DNA of 64,000 nucleotides from JBARDN01 sp963755705 (GCA_963755705.1 CAVWKW010000001.1:1612001-1676000), one strand, 5' to 3'; numbered from the stretch's first letter, positions 24,767 to 33,764 are shown. Notes: generated from the sequence alone by a model not told the origin. Numbers and translations: made by a program.

Positions 24767-26401
24767 ATGAATGAAGCCCGCATATTTTCTTTTGCGCGGT
24801 TTAGAATCGACCCGGCGAACCAGGAGCTCTGGCGCGATTCGGAAGTAATCGCCGTACGGCCCAAGACCTTTCAGATACTGCTCTATCTGGCGCAGAATCC
24901 TCAGCGCCTGGTTTCACGACAGGAACTTCTCGACAGCGTTTGGCCGGGAGTGGTGGTTTCGGGAAACCTGCTTCGCGCGTACGTGTGGGAATTGCGCAAG
25001 ATACTCGGCGATACCGCGAAGTCACCCCATTACCTCGAGACTGTGAATCGCCGCGGGTACCGGTTCCTGTCGCCGGTTTCGATTACGCATCTCTCTGACT
25101 TGAACGAAGCCAACCCGCGGTCCGATACAGCCGCGGTCTTCTCTAGCTCGCCGCATGCCGCGACTGGGAGCCTCGAGAACGGCGCGGGTGGCGATAGAGG
25201 ACCCGCGCATCGGCTCCCATTTGACCAACACGCTTCGCACGGCGGCATCTTCAGACCGAGCGAACCCACGCTCACCGTCGGGGTGGTGCATTCGCTGTCT
25301 GGTACGATGGCATATAGCGAGAGCCCGGTGGTTGACGCGACTCTTCTGGCGATCGATGAGATAAATGGCCGCGGCGGGTTGCTGGGCCGCCGCGTGGAGG
25401 CGATAGTCGTCAACGGAAAATCGGACTGCGCAACCTTCGCGCGGGGTGCGGAGTGGTTGCTCGCGGAGAAGAAGGTATGCACCATCTTCGGCTGCTGGAT
25501 GTCAGCGCATCGCAAGCGGGTACTGCCGCTCGTCGAACAGCACGACAACGTGCTGATCTATCCGGTCCAGTACGAGGGGATGGAGACCTCGCCGAACGTA
25601 TTTTATACCGGAGCGGCGCCCAATCAGCAGATTATTCCCGCAATTCAATGGACCTTCGGCTTTCTTAACTGCAAGCGTCTGTTTCTGGTCGGATCGGATT
25701 ATATCTTTCCACGCGTCGCAAATGAGATTGTACGCGACCAGATGAACCGCCTGGGGGGAACCATCACCGGCGAATCATACATCCCGTCGGGCACTTTCGA
25801 GGTTAGAAATCTGGTCGAGGCCATCGCCGCCGCCAAACCGGATCTAATAGTCAACACCATCAACGGCGATAGTAACATCGCCTTCTTCCGGGCTCTGCAC
25901 GCCGCGGGCATTACACCGGACCGGATCCCTACGCTCTCCTTCAGCATCGGCGAAAATGAATTGCGCAATCTCGATATCACTGGCAACTACGCCGCCTGGA
26001 ACTACTTCCAGAGTATCGAACGCAGTGAGAATTCGCGCTTTGTCGAAGCCTTTCGCTCGCACTACGGTCCCCAGCGCGTTACCTCGGATCCGATGGAGGC
26101 AGCTTACCTCGGGGTGCATTTATGGGCGCAGGCTGTCGTCGAGGCCGGCTCGGCCGACATCCCGCGGATCCGCGAGGCGCTTCGGCATCAGAGCTTCAAC
26201 GCGCCAGAAGGCCCGGTGCATTTCGACTCCGTCAACCAGCACACCTGGAAAACTATTCGGGTCGGAAAGGTTTTGGAAGACGGCCAGTTCGAGGTTATCT
26301 ACAGTTCCGAACGGCCGATTCGGCCGGAGCCATTTCCCGATACACGTTCTCCGCGCGAATGGACCGCGCTTCTAGAGGGGTTGAATCTCTCGGCGATCTA
26401 A
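24767..26401 (+). CDS. Fusion regulator: OmpR/CadC-type winged helix joined to an AmiC/UrtA-like amide or urea sensor
   Basis: 544 residues. Residues 5-104 form a transcriptional-regulator C-type winged helix (RPKTFQILLYLAQNPQRLVS, RAYVWELRKILGD, ETVNRRGYRFLSPV). After a flexible linker of about 60 residues, residues 168-530 are a type I periplasmic-binding fold of the amide/urea family: FGCWMSAHRKRVLP, YPVQYEGME, GAAPNQQIIPA, VGSDYIFPR, NGDSN and YAAWNYFQS all have counterparts in the UrtA encoded at 28652. No signal peptide or membrane helix is visible, so the sensor should be cytoplasmic, as in AmiC of the Pseudomonas amidase system; the APEGPV and PIRPEPFP tail also recalls AmiC. Inferred role: urea- or amide-responsive control of the adjacent operon. 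ATG 24767 is preferred to TTG 24758. Confidence 0.88.
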   Translation: MNEARIFSFARFRIDPANQELWRDSEVIAVRPKTFQILLYLAQNPQRLVSRQELLDSVWPGVVVSGNLLRAYVWELRKILGDTAKSPHYLETVNRRGYRFLSPVSITHLSDLNEANPRSDTAAVFSSSPHAATGSLENGAGGDRGPAHRLPFDQHASHGGIFRPSEPTLTVGVVHSLSGTMAYSESPVVDATLLAIDEINGRGGLLGRRVEAIVVNGKSDCATFARGAEWLLAEKKVCTIFGCWMSAHRKRVLPLVEQHDNVLIYPVQYEGMETSPNVFYTGAAPNQQIIPAIQWTFGFLNCKRLFLVGSDYIFPRVANEIVRDQMNRLGGTITGESYIPSGTFEVRNLVEAIAAAKPDLIVNTINGDSNIAFFRALHAAGITPDRIPTLSFSIGENELRNLDITGNYAAWNYFQSIERSENSRFVEAFRSHYGPQRVTSDPMEAAYLGVHLWAQAVVEAGSADIPRIREALRHQSFNAPEGPVHFDSVNQHTWKTIRVGKVLEDGQFEVIYSSERPIRPEPFPDTRSPREWTALLEGLNLSAI

Positions 26402-26959
26402 CAGCGTCCGAGAACTTTCCTGTATCGTTCGCCGCATCCCTTGCGAACAACTTGGCTGCCGAAGAGGGTTCGCTCGAATACCGAGCGATCAGTCGCGGAC
26501 AAGATTGCCCGGAGTTTCCGCACATTCATACAGGCAAAGCACGCGGACTGAAGTTTTCAGTTACGCGTCAGAGCAAAATCAAAGTTCGAGTTCCGCGCCT
26601 TCAGTTAACATCAAATCTGCGTTCAATTTATATCAATTCCATCCATTAGCCAGAACCCGATCTATTGCATTATGCATTCCCGAACGAGATTGAGTAATGC
26701 CTCAACCGATTCTCGCGCTGCGACTATCTCGCGCATCTGCACATCTCGTGAGCAGATCGAGTGAGGCGCGACGCGCGGCGCCAAGTGCTCCGCGCGCCGG
26801 ATCGAGACCCTTGCGGGCGACTTCAATAGCGTTCGAGATTTATGTCGAATCAATCGTAGGGATTGCTCTTACGCGTTGATGGCTCTCGCAATAATTCATT
26901 CCCGCGCGACGCCCTGGTGACGCGTGCTCGAGCGGCGCTCGCGAAATCGGCACCTCCTG
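26402..26959. other. Upstream region of the urea operon
   Basis: Together with the leader to 27074, about 670 bases without a convincing gene. Frames on both strands are short. The stretch separates the regulator from the porin gene and must carry the regulator's terminator and activator-binding sites for the operon. No NtrC consensus dyad was recognised with confidence. Confidence 0.4.
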
Positions 26960-26976
26960 TTGGCATAGCGATTGCT
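26960..26976 (+). promoter_or_regulatory. Sigma-54 (-24/-12) promoter of the urea operon
   Basis: TTGGCATAGCGATTGCT fits the sigma-54 consensus YTGGCAYR-N4-TTGCW at every defined position, with the required ten bases between the GG and GC. It lies 98 bases before the porin start codon and would start transcription near 26987. Sigma-54 control by NtrC is common for urea and urease genes. This is a prediction from a motif that could occur by chance about once in a window this size, but its placement is apt. Confidence 0.6.
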
Positions 26977-27074
26977 GAACAGCGCGAAAGTTATGTCGCT
27001 CTTATGCGAGGGAATCCGAGGGGACGTTGGAAGCAAATCTTTGACGCTTTAGCTTGAATGAATTGGAGGAAGCC

Positions 27075-28556
27075 GTGAGGCAACGATGGAAAGAGAAGGT
27101 TGCGAGTTTGATGTGGATGGCCGCGGTTGCCGGTGCCGGGATGTTGTGTTTCTCGGCCACCGCGTTCGCTGATTCCGGCGGCGTCACGCCCGCCTCGAGC
27201 ACATCGCCGGGCCATACGGAACTTGCTCAGGCAGCACCGCCAGGGTCGGCCGAAACGATCCAGGAACTTCGCGACGAGATCGCGGCCGAAAAAAAGCGGA
27301 CCGATGAACTTGCCGCAAAACTTGAAAAGCTCGAGACAAATCAACCGGCTGCAACCTCGTCGCCCGGACTCCTGGAGGGCGTCGAGGCGGGGCGTGGAAA
27401 GGAACTCACTCCTGGAATAACGACTGGACTGCAGCCAGCGGACATCTACAACAAAGGGTTCTTCGTAAAAACCAACGACGACAGCTTTTCGCTGTTCGTC
27501 AATGGACTCATTCAGACGCGGTTCACATCTTTCAAACCTAACTCCGTCGGTCAGTTCGGATCCGGCGATCGATACGAGAACACTTTCGACCTTTACCTTG
27601 GCCGGCTTGCGTTTTCGGGAAATGTGCTCGATCCAGAAACCAAATATTTCTTTCAGATACAGGGTAGTACCGCGGGAAACACAAACGGAATCTCGATGTT
27701 GGACTGGTTTGCTGCGCGCACGATTTCTCCGTATCTGACCATACAGACCGGACGTTCATGGATTCCGTACACGTACGAATACTACGACAATCCGGGCAAT
27801 TATCTGTTTCCCGATCTTTCTACGGCTGAATACGCCTTTTTGCTTCAGCGCGCGATTGGCCTGCAAGCCTATGGCGAATTCGGCAAGCTCGGCTACGGAG
27901 TCGGCGTGTACAATAGCGTTCCGGCGCTCGATGCGGGCGGACAGGAGAGTATCAATGGCCGGCTCGCCTACGTAGGAAATCTCCACTACGATATTCTTGC
28001 GCCATATGGATACATCGAGAGCGATCCTAGTCCAAAGCCGGTAGACAAGCCCGAACTCAGCTTGTGGGCATCCGGAATGTACAATCCGGTTGACTATACT
28101 TCGGGATTCGAGAATGAGACTAGCGGCGATCGCACGTACGGCGCCACCGCCTCGATTAACTTTCGTTACAATTATTTTACTTTCCAGGGCTCGGGTTATT
28201 ACCGACGCACTCTGCAAACCGGTGACGCTCCGAGTTACGATTCCTGGGGATACGGCGAGCAGGCAGGCTACTATATAGTTCCGGGCGCATGGGAACTTGC
28301 GGAACGCATATCAGGAGTATGGTGGGGTGAAGGAGAAATTCCGACCACTGGCGGCAATCAGGTGACCTGGTTCGATGGCCCTACAAACTTCAGCTATCAC
28401 AAAATGACTGAGTATTCGATCGGGTTGAATTACTATTTGTATGGGCATAACGCGAAGATACAGGCTGCATATTCCTATATGGCTGGAACGGGTTTTCCTT
28501 CCGGCAGCGGCTTTGGAGCTAATCGGCTATGGATTCAAACTCAATTGATGTTCTAA
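27075..28556 (+). CDS. Outer-membrane porin (OprP/FmdC-like) of the urea locus
   Basis: 493 residues. A signal peptide (LMWMAAVAGAGMLCFSATAFA) is followed by a short coiled coil (ETIQELRDEIAAEKKRTDEL) that is common in phosphate-selective-type porins, then a long beta-strand-rich barrel with many aromatic residues ending in the terminal Phe (IQTQLMF). GTG 27075 is chosen because GGAGG stands six bases upstream; TTG 27054 is an alternative. It sits between the regulator and urtA. Known parallel: FmdC, a short-chain-amide porin, is encoded beside an amide/urea-binding protein in Methylophilus. The inferred role is passage of urea or amides across the outer membrane. Confidence 0.8.
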   Translation: MRQRWKEKVASLMWMAAVAGAGMLCFSATAFADSGGVTPASSTSPGHTELAQAAPPGSAETIQELRDEIAAEKKRTDELAAKLEKLETNQPAATSSPGLLEGVEAGRGKELTPGITTGLQPADIYNKGFFVKTNDDSFSLFVNGLIQTRFTSFKPNSVGQFGSGDRYENTFDLYLGRLAFSGNVLDPETKYFFQIQGSTAGNTNGISMLDWFAARTISPYLTIQTGRSWIPYTYEYYDNPGNYLFPDLSTAEYAFLLQRAIGLQAYGEFGKLGYGVGVYNSVPALDAGGQESINGRLAYVGNLHYDILAPYGYIESDPSPKPVDKPELSLWASGMYNPVDYTSGFENETSGDRTYGATASINFRYNYFTFQGSGYYRRTLQTGDAPSYDSWGYGEQAGYYIVPGAWELAERISGVWWGEGEIPTTGGNQVTWFDGPTNFSYHKMTEYSIGLNYYLYGHNAKIQAAYSYMAGTGFPSGSGFGANRLWIQTQLMF

Positions 28557-28651
28557 CACCCGCCGCGCGAAAGCCGGGGGTGCGGAGACTGCGGGACGCA
28601 ATCACCGAACGACCAATGAAAGAACGACGAGCTGCCAGAAAGAGGAACAAA

Positions 28652-29857
28652 ATGAATAGAATGACGAGATTCGCGCTGACGATGATCGGCGCTGCGGTGC
28701 TGGCGATTTCACTTGGCGCGCGGGTTCGCGCGGACGACTCGACCGTAAAGGTGGGCGTTCTGCACTCGCTCACCGGCACCATGGCGATCAGCGAAGTAAC
28801 CGTAGAGAACGCCACGATGCTGGCGATCGAGCAGATTAACGCCGCCGGAGGGGTGAACGGAAAGAAAATCGAACCTGTTGTCGAGGACGGCGCCTCGGAG
28901 CCCGCGACCTTCGCGCAAAAGGCGCAGAAGCTGATTCAGGAAGACAAGGTCGTAACCGTGTTCGGAGGATGGACGTCGGCCAGCCGCAAGGCGATGCTGC
29001 CGGTCTTCGAGCGCTTTCACGGATTGCTGTGGTATCCGGTCCAGTTCGAGGGCAATGAGTGCTCATCCGACATCATGTATTCCGGCGCTCAGCCAAACCA
29101 GCAGATTCTTCCCGCGCTCGACTGGGCCAAACAGAAGGGCTACAAGAAGTACTTCTTGTTAGGCTCTGACTACGTATTTCCTCGCACCGCAAACCTGATC
29201 CTGAAAAAGCACATTCTTCACGACGGCATGACAGTCGCCGGTGAGGAGTATGTACCGCTCGGAGGGACCGACTTCAGCGCGATCGTGAACAAGATCCAGG
29301 CGGCAAAACCCGACGTCGTATTCAATACCCTCAACGGCGACAGTAACGTCTCATTCTTCAAACAGATGGCGGGCGCGGGGCTGCCGCCTTCGAAATTGCC
29401 TGTGATGTCATTCAGCATCGCCGAGCCCGAAGCGAAAGCGATGGGACCGTCGCTGGTTCAGGGCAGCTATGCCGCATGGAACTATTTCCAGAGTCTTGAC
29501 GACGAGGCGAGCAAAAAGTTTGTCGCTGCCTACAAAGCCAAGTTCGGAGCCGATTCAGTGGTGGACGACCCGATGGCGCATGGCTATCTCGACGTTTACG
29601 TATGGGCGGCGGCAGCCGAAAAGGCGAAGAGCTTCGACGTTGACAAAGTACGCAAAGCGGCGGTCACGCTTGACTGGAAGGACATCGTGATGGGGAAGAC
29701 CAAGTTCGCCACCAACCAGAGCCTCTACCAGACCGCGTACGTGGGCGAGCTTGGCGCCGACGGCCAATTCAATATCTTGTGGCACTCTGACGCGCCTATC
29801 TTCCCGCAGCCGTATGATCCGCTCGCGTTTCCCGGCAAGAAGTGCGTCATCCACTAG
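28652..29857 (+). CDS. urtA: Urea ABC transporter substrate-binding protein
   Basis: 401 residues with a signal peptide (ALTMIGAAVLAISLGARVRA) and a type I periplasmic-binding fold of the amide/urea class. Hallmarks are FGGWTSASRKAMLP, YPVQFEGNE, GAQPNQQILPALDW, LGSDYVFPRTAN, LNGDSNVSFF and YAAWNYFQS. It captures urea in the periplasm and delivers it to UrtBC. AGAGGA precedes the ATG. It is clearly homologous to the sensor half of the regulator at 24767, the two probably having arisen from one ancestor. A hairpin lies between it and urtB. Confidence 0.95.
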   Translation: MNRMTRFALTMIGAAVLAISLGARVRADDSTVKVGVLHSLTGTMAISEVTVENATMLAIEQINAAGGVNGKKIEPVVEDGASEPATFAQKAQKLIQEDKVVTVFGGWTSASRKAMLPVFERFHGLLWYPVQFEGNECSSDIMYSGAQPNQQILPALDWAKQKGYKKYFLLGSDYVFPRTANLILKKHILHDGMTVAGEEYVPLGGTDFSAIVNKIQAAKPDVVFNTLNGDSNVSFFKQMAGAGLPPSKLPVMSFSIAEPEAKAMGPSLVQGSYAAWNYFQSLDDEASKKFVAAYKAKFGADSVVDDPMAHGYLDVYVWAAAAEKAKSFDVDKVRKAAVTLDWKDIVMGKTKFATNQSLYQTAYVGELGADGQFNILWHSDAPIFPQPYDPLAFPGKKCVIH

Positions 29858-29887
29858 ACGCAATGCGGCTTGGATGATTGTCTGAAA

Positions 29888-29916
29888 GGCGCGGGGGGCA
29901 CTATACTCCCCGCGCC
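29888..29916 (+). promoter_or_regulatory. Intercistronic hairpin between urtA and urtB
   Basis: GGCGCGGGG at 29888-29896 pairs perfectly with CCCCGCGCC at 29908-29916 around an 11-base loop. There is no T run after it, so it is more likely an RNA-stabilising or attenuating element than a full terminator. Such hairpins after a binding-protein gene typically raise its level relative to the membrane components. Confidence 0.55.
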
Positions 29917-29931
29917 GCTCACCAGGATCAT

Positions 29932-30843
29932 ATGACTGAATTAGCACTGGTCTTCGGACAGGCGTTCAACGGTATCAGTGTCGCTTCGATCCTGCTCCTG
30001 GCCGCTCTCGGCCTGGCGCTGAGCTTCGGCCTGATGGGCGTCATCAACATGGCTCACGGCGAGCTGCTGATGATGGGTGGCTACCTGACCTATACGACGC
30101 TGCAAGTTTTTCCGCACGGGATAGGCTATCCGCTGGGAATGATCGCGGCTTTTTTCGGCACCGCGTTGTTCGGGGCGCTACTTGAGTTGACCCTGATCCG
30201 CAGGCTATATGGACGCCCGCTCGATACGCTGCTTGCCACTTGGGGCGTCAGCCTGATTCTGCAGCAGGCCGCACGCAGCATTTTCGGCCCGATCGGAAAT
30301 GAAGTCACCGCGCCGGCATGGCTTGCGGGTTCATTCACCGTGTCGAGCGGAACGCTGGCCGGTTTTGGCCTGCCGCTGGTACGCCTGTTCATTATCGCGC
30401 TGTCGGCGGTGGTACTGGGACTGATCGCGGTATTGATCACACGCACCCGGGTGGGCTTGCTCGTGCAGGCGGTGCATCAGGATCGCGACATGGCAGAAGC
30501 GCTGGGCATCAATACGCGCACTATCGATCTGGCAGTTTTCGCGATCGGCAGCGGGGTTGCAGGGTTGGCCGGTTCGGCGCTGGCGCTGATCGCTCCGGTG
30601 ACGCCGACGGTCGGGCAGAGCTATATCGTGTACGCATTTTTGGTCGTGATCCTGGGTGGGCTCGGGAGCCTGCTCGGAACACTCCTTGCCGCGCTGCTGG
30701 TCGGAATCTTTTCCGCCGGATGCCAGATTTTCACGAGCGTGAGCACCTCGGATGTACTGTTACTGTTATTTGTCATCGCGTTCATCCAGTTCCGCCCTCG
30801 GGGAATCGTCAGCGTTGGGTCGCGCTCGCTAGAGGAAAGCTGA
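29932..30843 (+). CDS. urtB: Urea ABC transporter permease UrtB
   Basis: 303 residues of the branched-chain-amino-acid-type permease family (LivH-like), with about eight hydrophobic helices. Typical segments are LGLALSFGLMGVINMAHGELLMMGGY near the N-terminus, TLLATWGVSLILQQAAR, and the cytoplasmic loop LVQAVHQDRDMAEALGIN that contacts the ATPase. It forms the urea channel in the inner membrane with UrtC. The next gene starts one base after its stop codon. Confidence 0.95.
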   Translation: MTELALVFGQAFNGISVASILLLAALGLALSFGLMGVINMAHGELLMMGGYLTYTTLQVFPHGIGYPLGMIAAFFGTALFGALLELTLIRRLYGRPLDTLLATWGVSLILQQAARSIFGPIGNEVTAPAWLAGSFTVSSGTLAGFGLPLVRLFIIALSAVVLGLIAVLITRTRVGLLVQAVHQDRDMAEALGINTRTIDLAVFAIGSGVAGLAGSALALIAPVTPTVGQSYIVYAFLVVILGGLGSLLGTLLAALLVGIFSAGCQIFTSVSTSDVLLLLFVIAFIQFRPRGIVSVGSRSLEES

Positions 30844-30844
30844 G

Positions 30845-31939
30845 GTGCGCCGGTTCGAGAACTCCGCGTATGTGATCGCGGTGATATTGCTGCTGCTGGC
30901 GCCGCTGTACATCGGCCCCTACAACCTTTCGCTGCTGGGCCGGTTTCTCGCGATGGGTATCCTCGCGATGGGTATCGCTTTGGTATGGGGCAACGCGGGC
31001 ATCCTGCCGCTCGGTCAGGGATTGTTTTTCGGCTTGGGCGCGTATGGAATCGCGATGCATCTGAAGCTGGCCGCGCTCGGACCGGGCGAGATTCCGGATT
31101 TCATGCAATGGAACGGGCTCGACTCGCTGCCATGGCTATGGATTCCATTCAAAAGCGGCGTCCTCGCGCTGGCCGCCGCGCTGATCGTCCCGACCGCGGT
31201 TGCGGCCGCATTGGCCTGGCTGCTGTTTCATCGCCGCGTCGGCGGCGTTTATTTCGCGATCATCACGCAGGCCCTGGCGCTGGCGGCAACTACATTCATC
31301 ATCAGCCAACAGCCCTACACGGGCGGCTTCAACGGACTGACCGATTTCGGCGACGCGTTCGGCTTCTCACTCGCCGATCAGAAAACCCAGGTAGGACTAT
31401 ATTTTGTAACCGTGATCATCCTGAGCGCGGCGTTTCTTGCTACGCGATGGTTGCTTGCCGCGCAATTCGGAAAATTACTGCGCGCAATCCGCGATGGTGA
31501 GAACCGCGTCCGCTTCCTCGGCTATGACCCTGCTCCGTACAAGGTGGCGGCATTCGCGGTTGGAGCTGTCCTGGCGGCGATCGCGGGAATTCTGTTCACC
31601 CTCAATATAGGCGTCATTTCTCCCGCAATGATCGGTGTAGTGCCGTCGATCGAGATGGTGGTATGGGTGGCGGTCGGAGGACGCGAGAGTCTTGCCGGCG
31701 CGGTGCTTGGTACCCTGCTGGTCAACTTCGCGAAGGACAAGGTCAGCAGCGCTTTTCCTGAACTGTGGCTTTATCTGATGGGAGCCTTGTTTGTCCTGGT
31801 CGTTACCGCACTGCCTGACGGATTGGATGGATTGCTCAAACTCTTCCTCAGGCAACCACGCGATGAGTCGCGCAAAACGCTGGTGATGCCGATAGTTGCC
31901 GTTATGAACGACGATCCCGACGAGAACCCGCAAGCCTGA
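30845..31939 (+). CDS. urtC: Urea ABC transporter permease UrtC
   Basis: 364 residues, LivM-like permease. It begins with GTG one base after the urtB stop, so the two are translationally coupled. Multiple hydrophobic helices and the coupling-helix region LLRAIRDGENRVRFLGYDPAPYKVAAF are visible, and NAGILPLGQGLFFGLGAYG matches the conserved N-terminal pattern. Partner of UrtB in the inner membrane. The C-terminal 35 residues are hydrophilic and probably cytoplasmic. Confidence 0.95.
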   Translation: MRRFENSAYVIAVILLLLAPLYIGPYNLSLLGRFLAMGILAMGIALVWGNAGILPLGQGLFFGLGAYGIAMHLKLAALGPGEIPDFMQWNGLDSLPWLWIPFKSGVLALAAALIVPTAVAAALAWLLFHRRVGGVYFAIITQALALAATTFIISQQPYTGGFNGLTDFGDAFGFSLADQKTQVGLYFVTVIILSAAFLATRWLLAAQFGKLLRAIRDGENRVRFLGYDPAPYKVAAFAVGAVLAAIAGILFTLNIGVISPAMIGVVPSIEMVVWVAVGGRESLAGAVLGTLLVNFAKDKVSSAFPELWLYLMGALFVLVVTALPDGLDGLLKLFLRQPRDESRKTLVMPIVAVMNDDPDENPQA

Positions 31940-31955
31940 TCGATGGAGCGTCGCG

Positions 31956-32723
31956 ATGCCGGACTCTTTGCTGCAGGTTGAAAATCTCACTGTCTCCTTC
32001 GAGGGCTTTAAAGCGCTCGATGATGTAAGCCTGTCAGTTATGCCGAGCACGGTGCAGGTCGTAATCGGCCCCAACGGCGCCGGCAAGTCGACCTTGATGG
32101 ATGCGATTATCGGCCGGGTGCGTCCGGTGTCTGGACGTGTGATTTTCAAGGGCGCCGACATCACCCGGCTGCCAGAATATGAAGTAGTGCGCCGCGGCAT
32201 TTGCCGCAAATTCCAGACTCCGGGAATCCTCCCGACCCTCACCGTCGAGGAAAATGTGATCGTCGCGGCCAAACGTAACCGTGGCTGGATGCGCACGCTC
32301 AGAACCTCGATCACGCACGCCGAGCGTGAGCGCGTCGAACAGGTTCTGGGGCTTATCGCGCTCAGTGAGAAACGGCGGATGCTGGCCGCGCACCTGGCTC
32401 ACGGAGCCAAGCAGTGGCTCGAGATTGGGATGGTGGTCGCGTCTGACGGCGAGCTGCTGCTGCTCGACGAACCCGCCGCCGGCATGACGCATCAGGAACG
32501 CGAGAAAACCGCGGAACTGATCAAGAGCCTTGCGAGCCGCCGCGCGTTTATCGTGATCGATCATGACATGGATTTTGTCGAACAACTCGGAGCACCAGTG
32601 AGCGTGCTGCACATGGGACGGATGCTCCGCCAGGGAACTATCGATGAAGTGCGCAACGATCCGCAGGTCCAGGCCGTCTACCTGGGACGCGCCGAGGAGG
32701 AGTCGGAGCGTGCTCACGCTTGA
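31956..32723 (+). CDS. urtD: Urea ABC transporter ATP-binding protein UrtD
   Basis: 255 residues, LivG-like ATPase. Walker A GPNGAGKST, Q-loop region CRKFQTPG, signature-like LAHGAKQWLEIGM, Walker B LLLLDEPAAGM and switch His in VIDHDMDFV are present. The signature is LAHGAK where most ABC proteins have LSGGQ; this variant is usual for UrtD. It powers import together with UrtE. It overlaps urtE by 14 bases. Confidence 0.95.
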   Translation: MPDSLLQVENLTVSFEGFKALDDVSLSVMPSTVQVVIGPNGAGKSTLMDAIIGRVRPVSGRVIFKGADITRLPEYEVVRRGICRKFQTPGILPTLTVEENVIVAAKRNRGWMRTLRTSITHAERERVEQVLGLIALSEKRRMLAAHLAHGAKQWLEIGMVVASDGELLLLDEPAAGMTHQEREKTAELIKSLASRRAFIVIDHDMDFVEQLGAPVSVLHMGRMLRQGTIDEVRNDPQVQAVYLGRAEEESERAHA

Positions 32724-33414
32724 CGGAGTTGGCGCAGCCTATGGGATCAGTCCGGTGCTGAGCGAGGTTCATCTCGAGATCGGCGCCGGCGAAGCGGTCA
32801 CGCTACTGGGCCGTAACGGAGTCGGCAAGACCACGCTCCTGCGCACGATCGCAGGATTGCATCCGGCAACCGCCGGCCGCCTGCTCTTCGACGGTGCCGA
32901 GATAACGCGGATGCCGGCGTATGAGCGCGCACGGCGCGGAATCGCGCTGGTGCCGCAGGGCCGCGGAATCTTTCCGCATCTGACGGTCCATCAAAACCTG
33001 TTGCTGGGGTTGTCCGCAATGACCGGGCGGGAAAATCCGCTCCAGGAAATCCCGCCGTATGTTTACGAGATGTTTCCGGCGCTGGTTCGGTTGCGCGCGC
33101 GCAAGGGCGGGGTTCTGAGCGGCGGCGAACAGCAGCAACTCGCTATCGGCAGAGCGCTGGTTTCCGCTCCACGCTTGCTGCTCCTGGACGAACCCACCGA
33201 AGGCATTCAGCCCTCGATCGTGCAGGAAATTGGCGGCGCGCTGAATCGTATCCGCACCGAGTTGAAAATCGCTATCTTGCTGGTAGAGCAGTATTTGCGC
33301 TTTGCCTGGTCGATCGCGGATCGCTACTACGTAATGCAAAAGGGACGAGTAGTCAGAAGCGGCAATACGCGCGAGGAATCTCCCAATGCGGTTGCCCACC
33401 TTCTCAGTATCTGA
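32710..33414 (+). CDS. urtE: Urea ABC transporter ATP-binding protein UrtE
   Basis: 234 residues, LivF-like ATPase. Walker A GRNGVGKTT, Q-loop VPQGRGIFP, signature LSGGEQQQLAIGRAL, Walker B LLLLDEPTEGI and switch His-equivalent region LLVEQYL are present. GTG 32710 is chosen because it starts the first strand and follows a GGAGG-rich stretch; it overlaps the end of urtD by 14 bases. The urease genes begin 18 bases after its stop codon, joining transport and catalysis in one transcript. Confidence 0.95.
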   Translation: MLTLDGVGAAYGISPVLSEVHLEIGAGEAVTLLGRNGVGKTTLLRTIAGLHPATAGRLLFDGAEITRMPAYERARRGIALVPQGRGIFPHLTVHQNLLLGLSAMTGRENPLQEIPPYVYEMFPALVRLRARKGGVLSGGEQQQLAIGRALVSAPRLLLLDEPTEGIQPSIVQEIGGALNRIRTELKIAILLVEQYLRFAWSIADRYYVMQKGRVVRSGNTREESPNAVAHLLSI

Positions 33415-33432
33415 CGCTCGGCTGGTGATGCG

Positions 33433-33735
33433 ATGCGGCTGACGCCCAGAGAGATAGATAAGCTGCTGGTCTTCACTGCCGCTGAAGTCGCGCGGCGCCG
33501 CCGGGCCCGCGGCCTCAAGCTCAACTACCCCGAAGCGACCGCGCTGATATCCGCGGAGATTTTGGAAGCTATCCGCGACGGACGTTCGGTCTCGGAGCTG
33601 ATGGAATTCGGTATGACTATTCTCAACCGTGACGATGTTATGGAAGGAGTGCCCGAGATGCTGGAGGAAGTGCAAATCGAGGGCACTTTCCCTGACGGCA
33701 CGAAGCTCGTGACTGTACACCGGCCAATACGTTAA
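33433..33735 (+). CDS. ureA: Urease gamma subunit
   Basis: 100 residues, the standard length. Begins MRLTPREIDKLLVFTAAEVARRR and contains LNYPEATALISAEILEAIRDGRSV, FGMTILNRDDVMEGVPEM and FPDGTKLVTVHRPI, all family hallmarks. It forms the trimeric urease core with UreB and UreC, which hydrolyses urea to ammonia and carbamate in the cytoplasm. It lies directly after urtE. Confidence 0.97.
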   Translation: MRLTPREIDKLLVFTAAEVARRRRARGLKLNYPEATALISAEILEAIRDGRSVSELMEFGMTILNRDDVMEGVPEMLEEVQIEGTFPDGTKLVTVHRPIR

Positions 33736-33764
33736 CCGTCCGGCAAAAAGGTTCAGCCGAAGTT

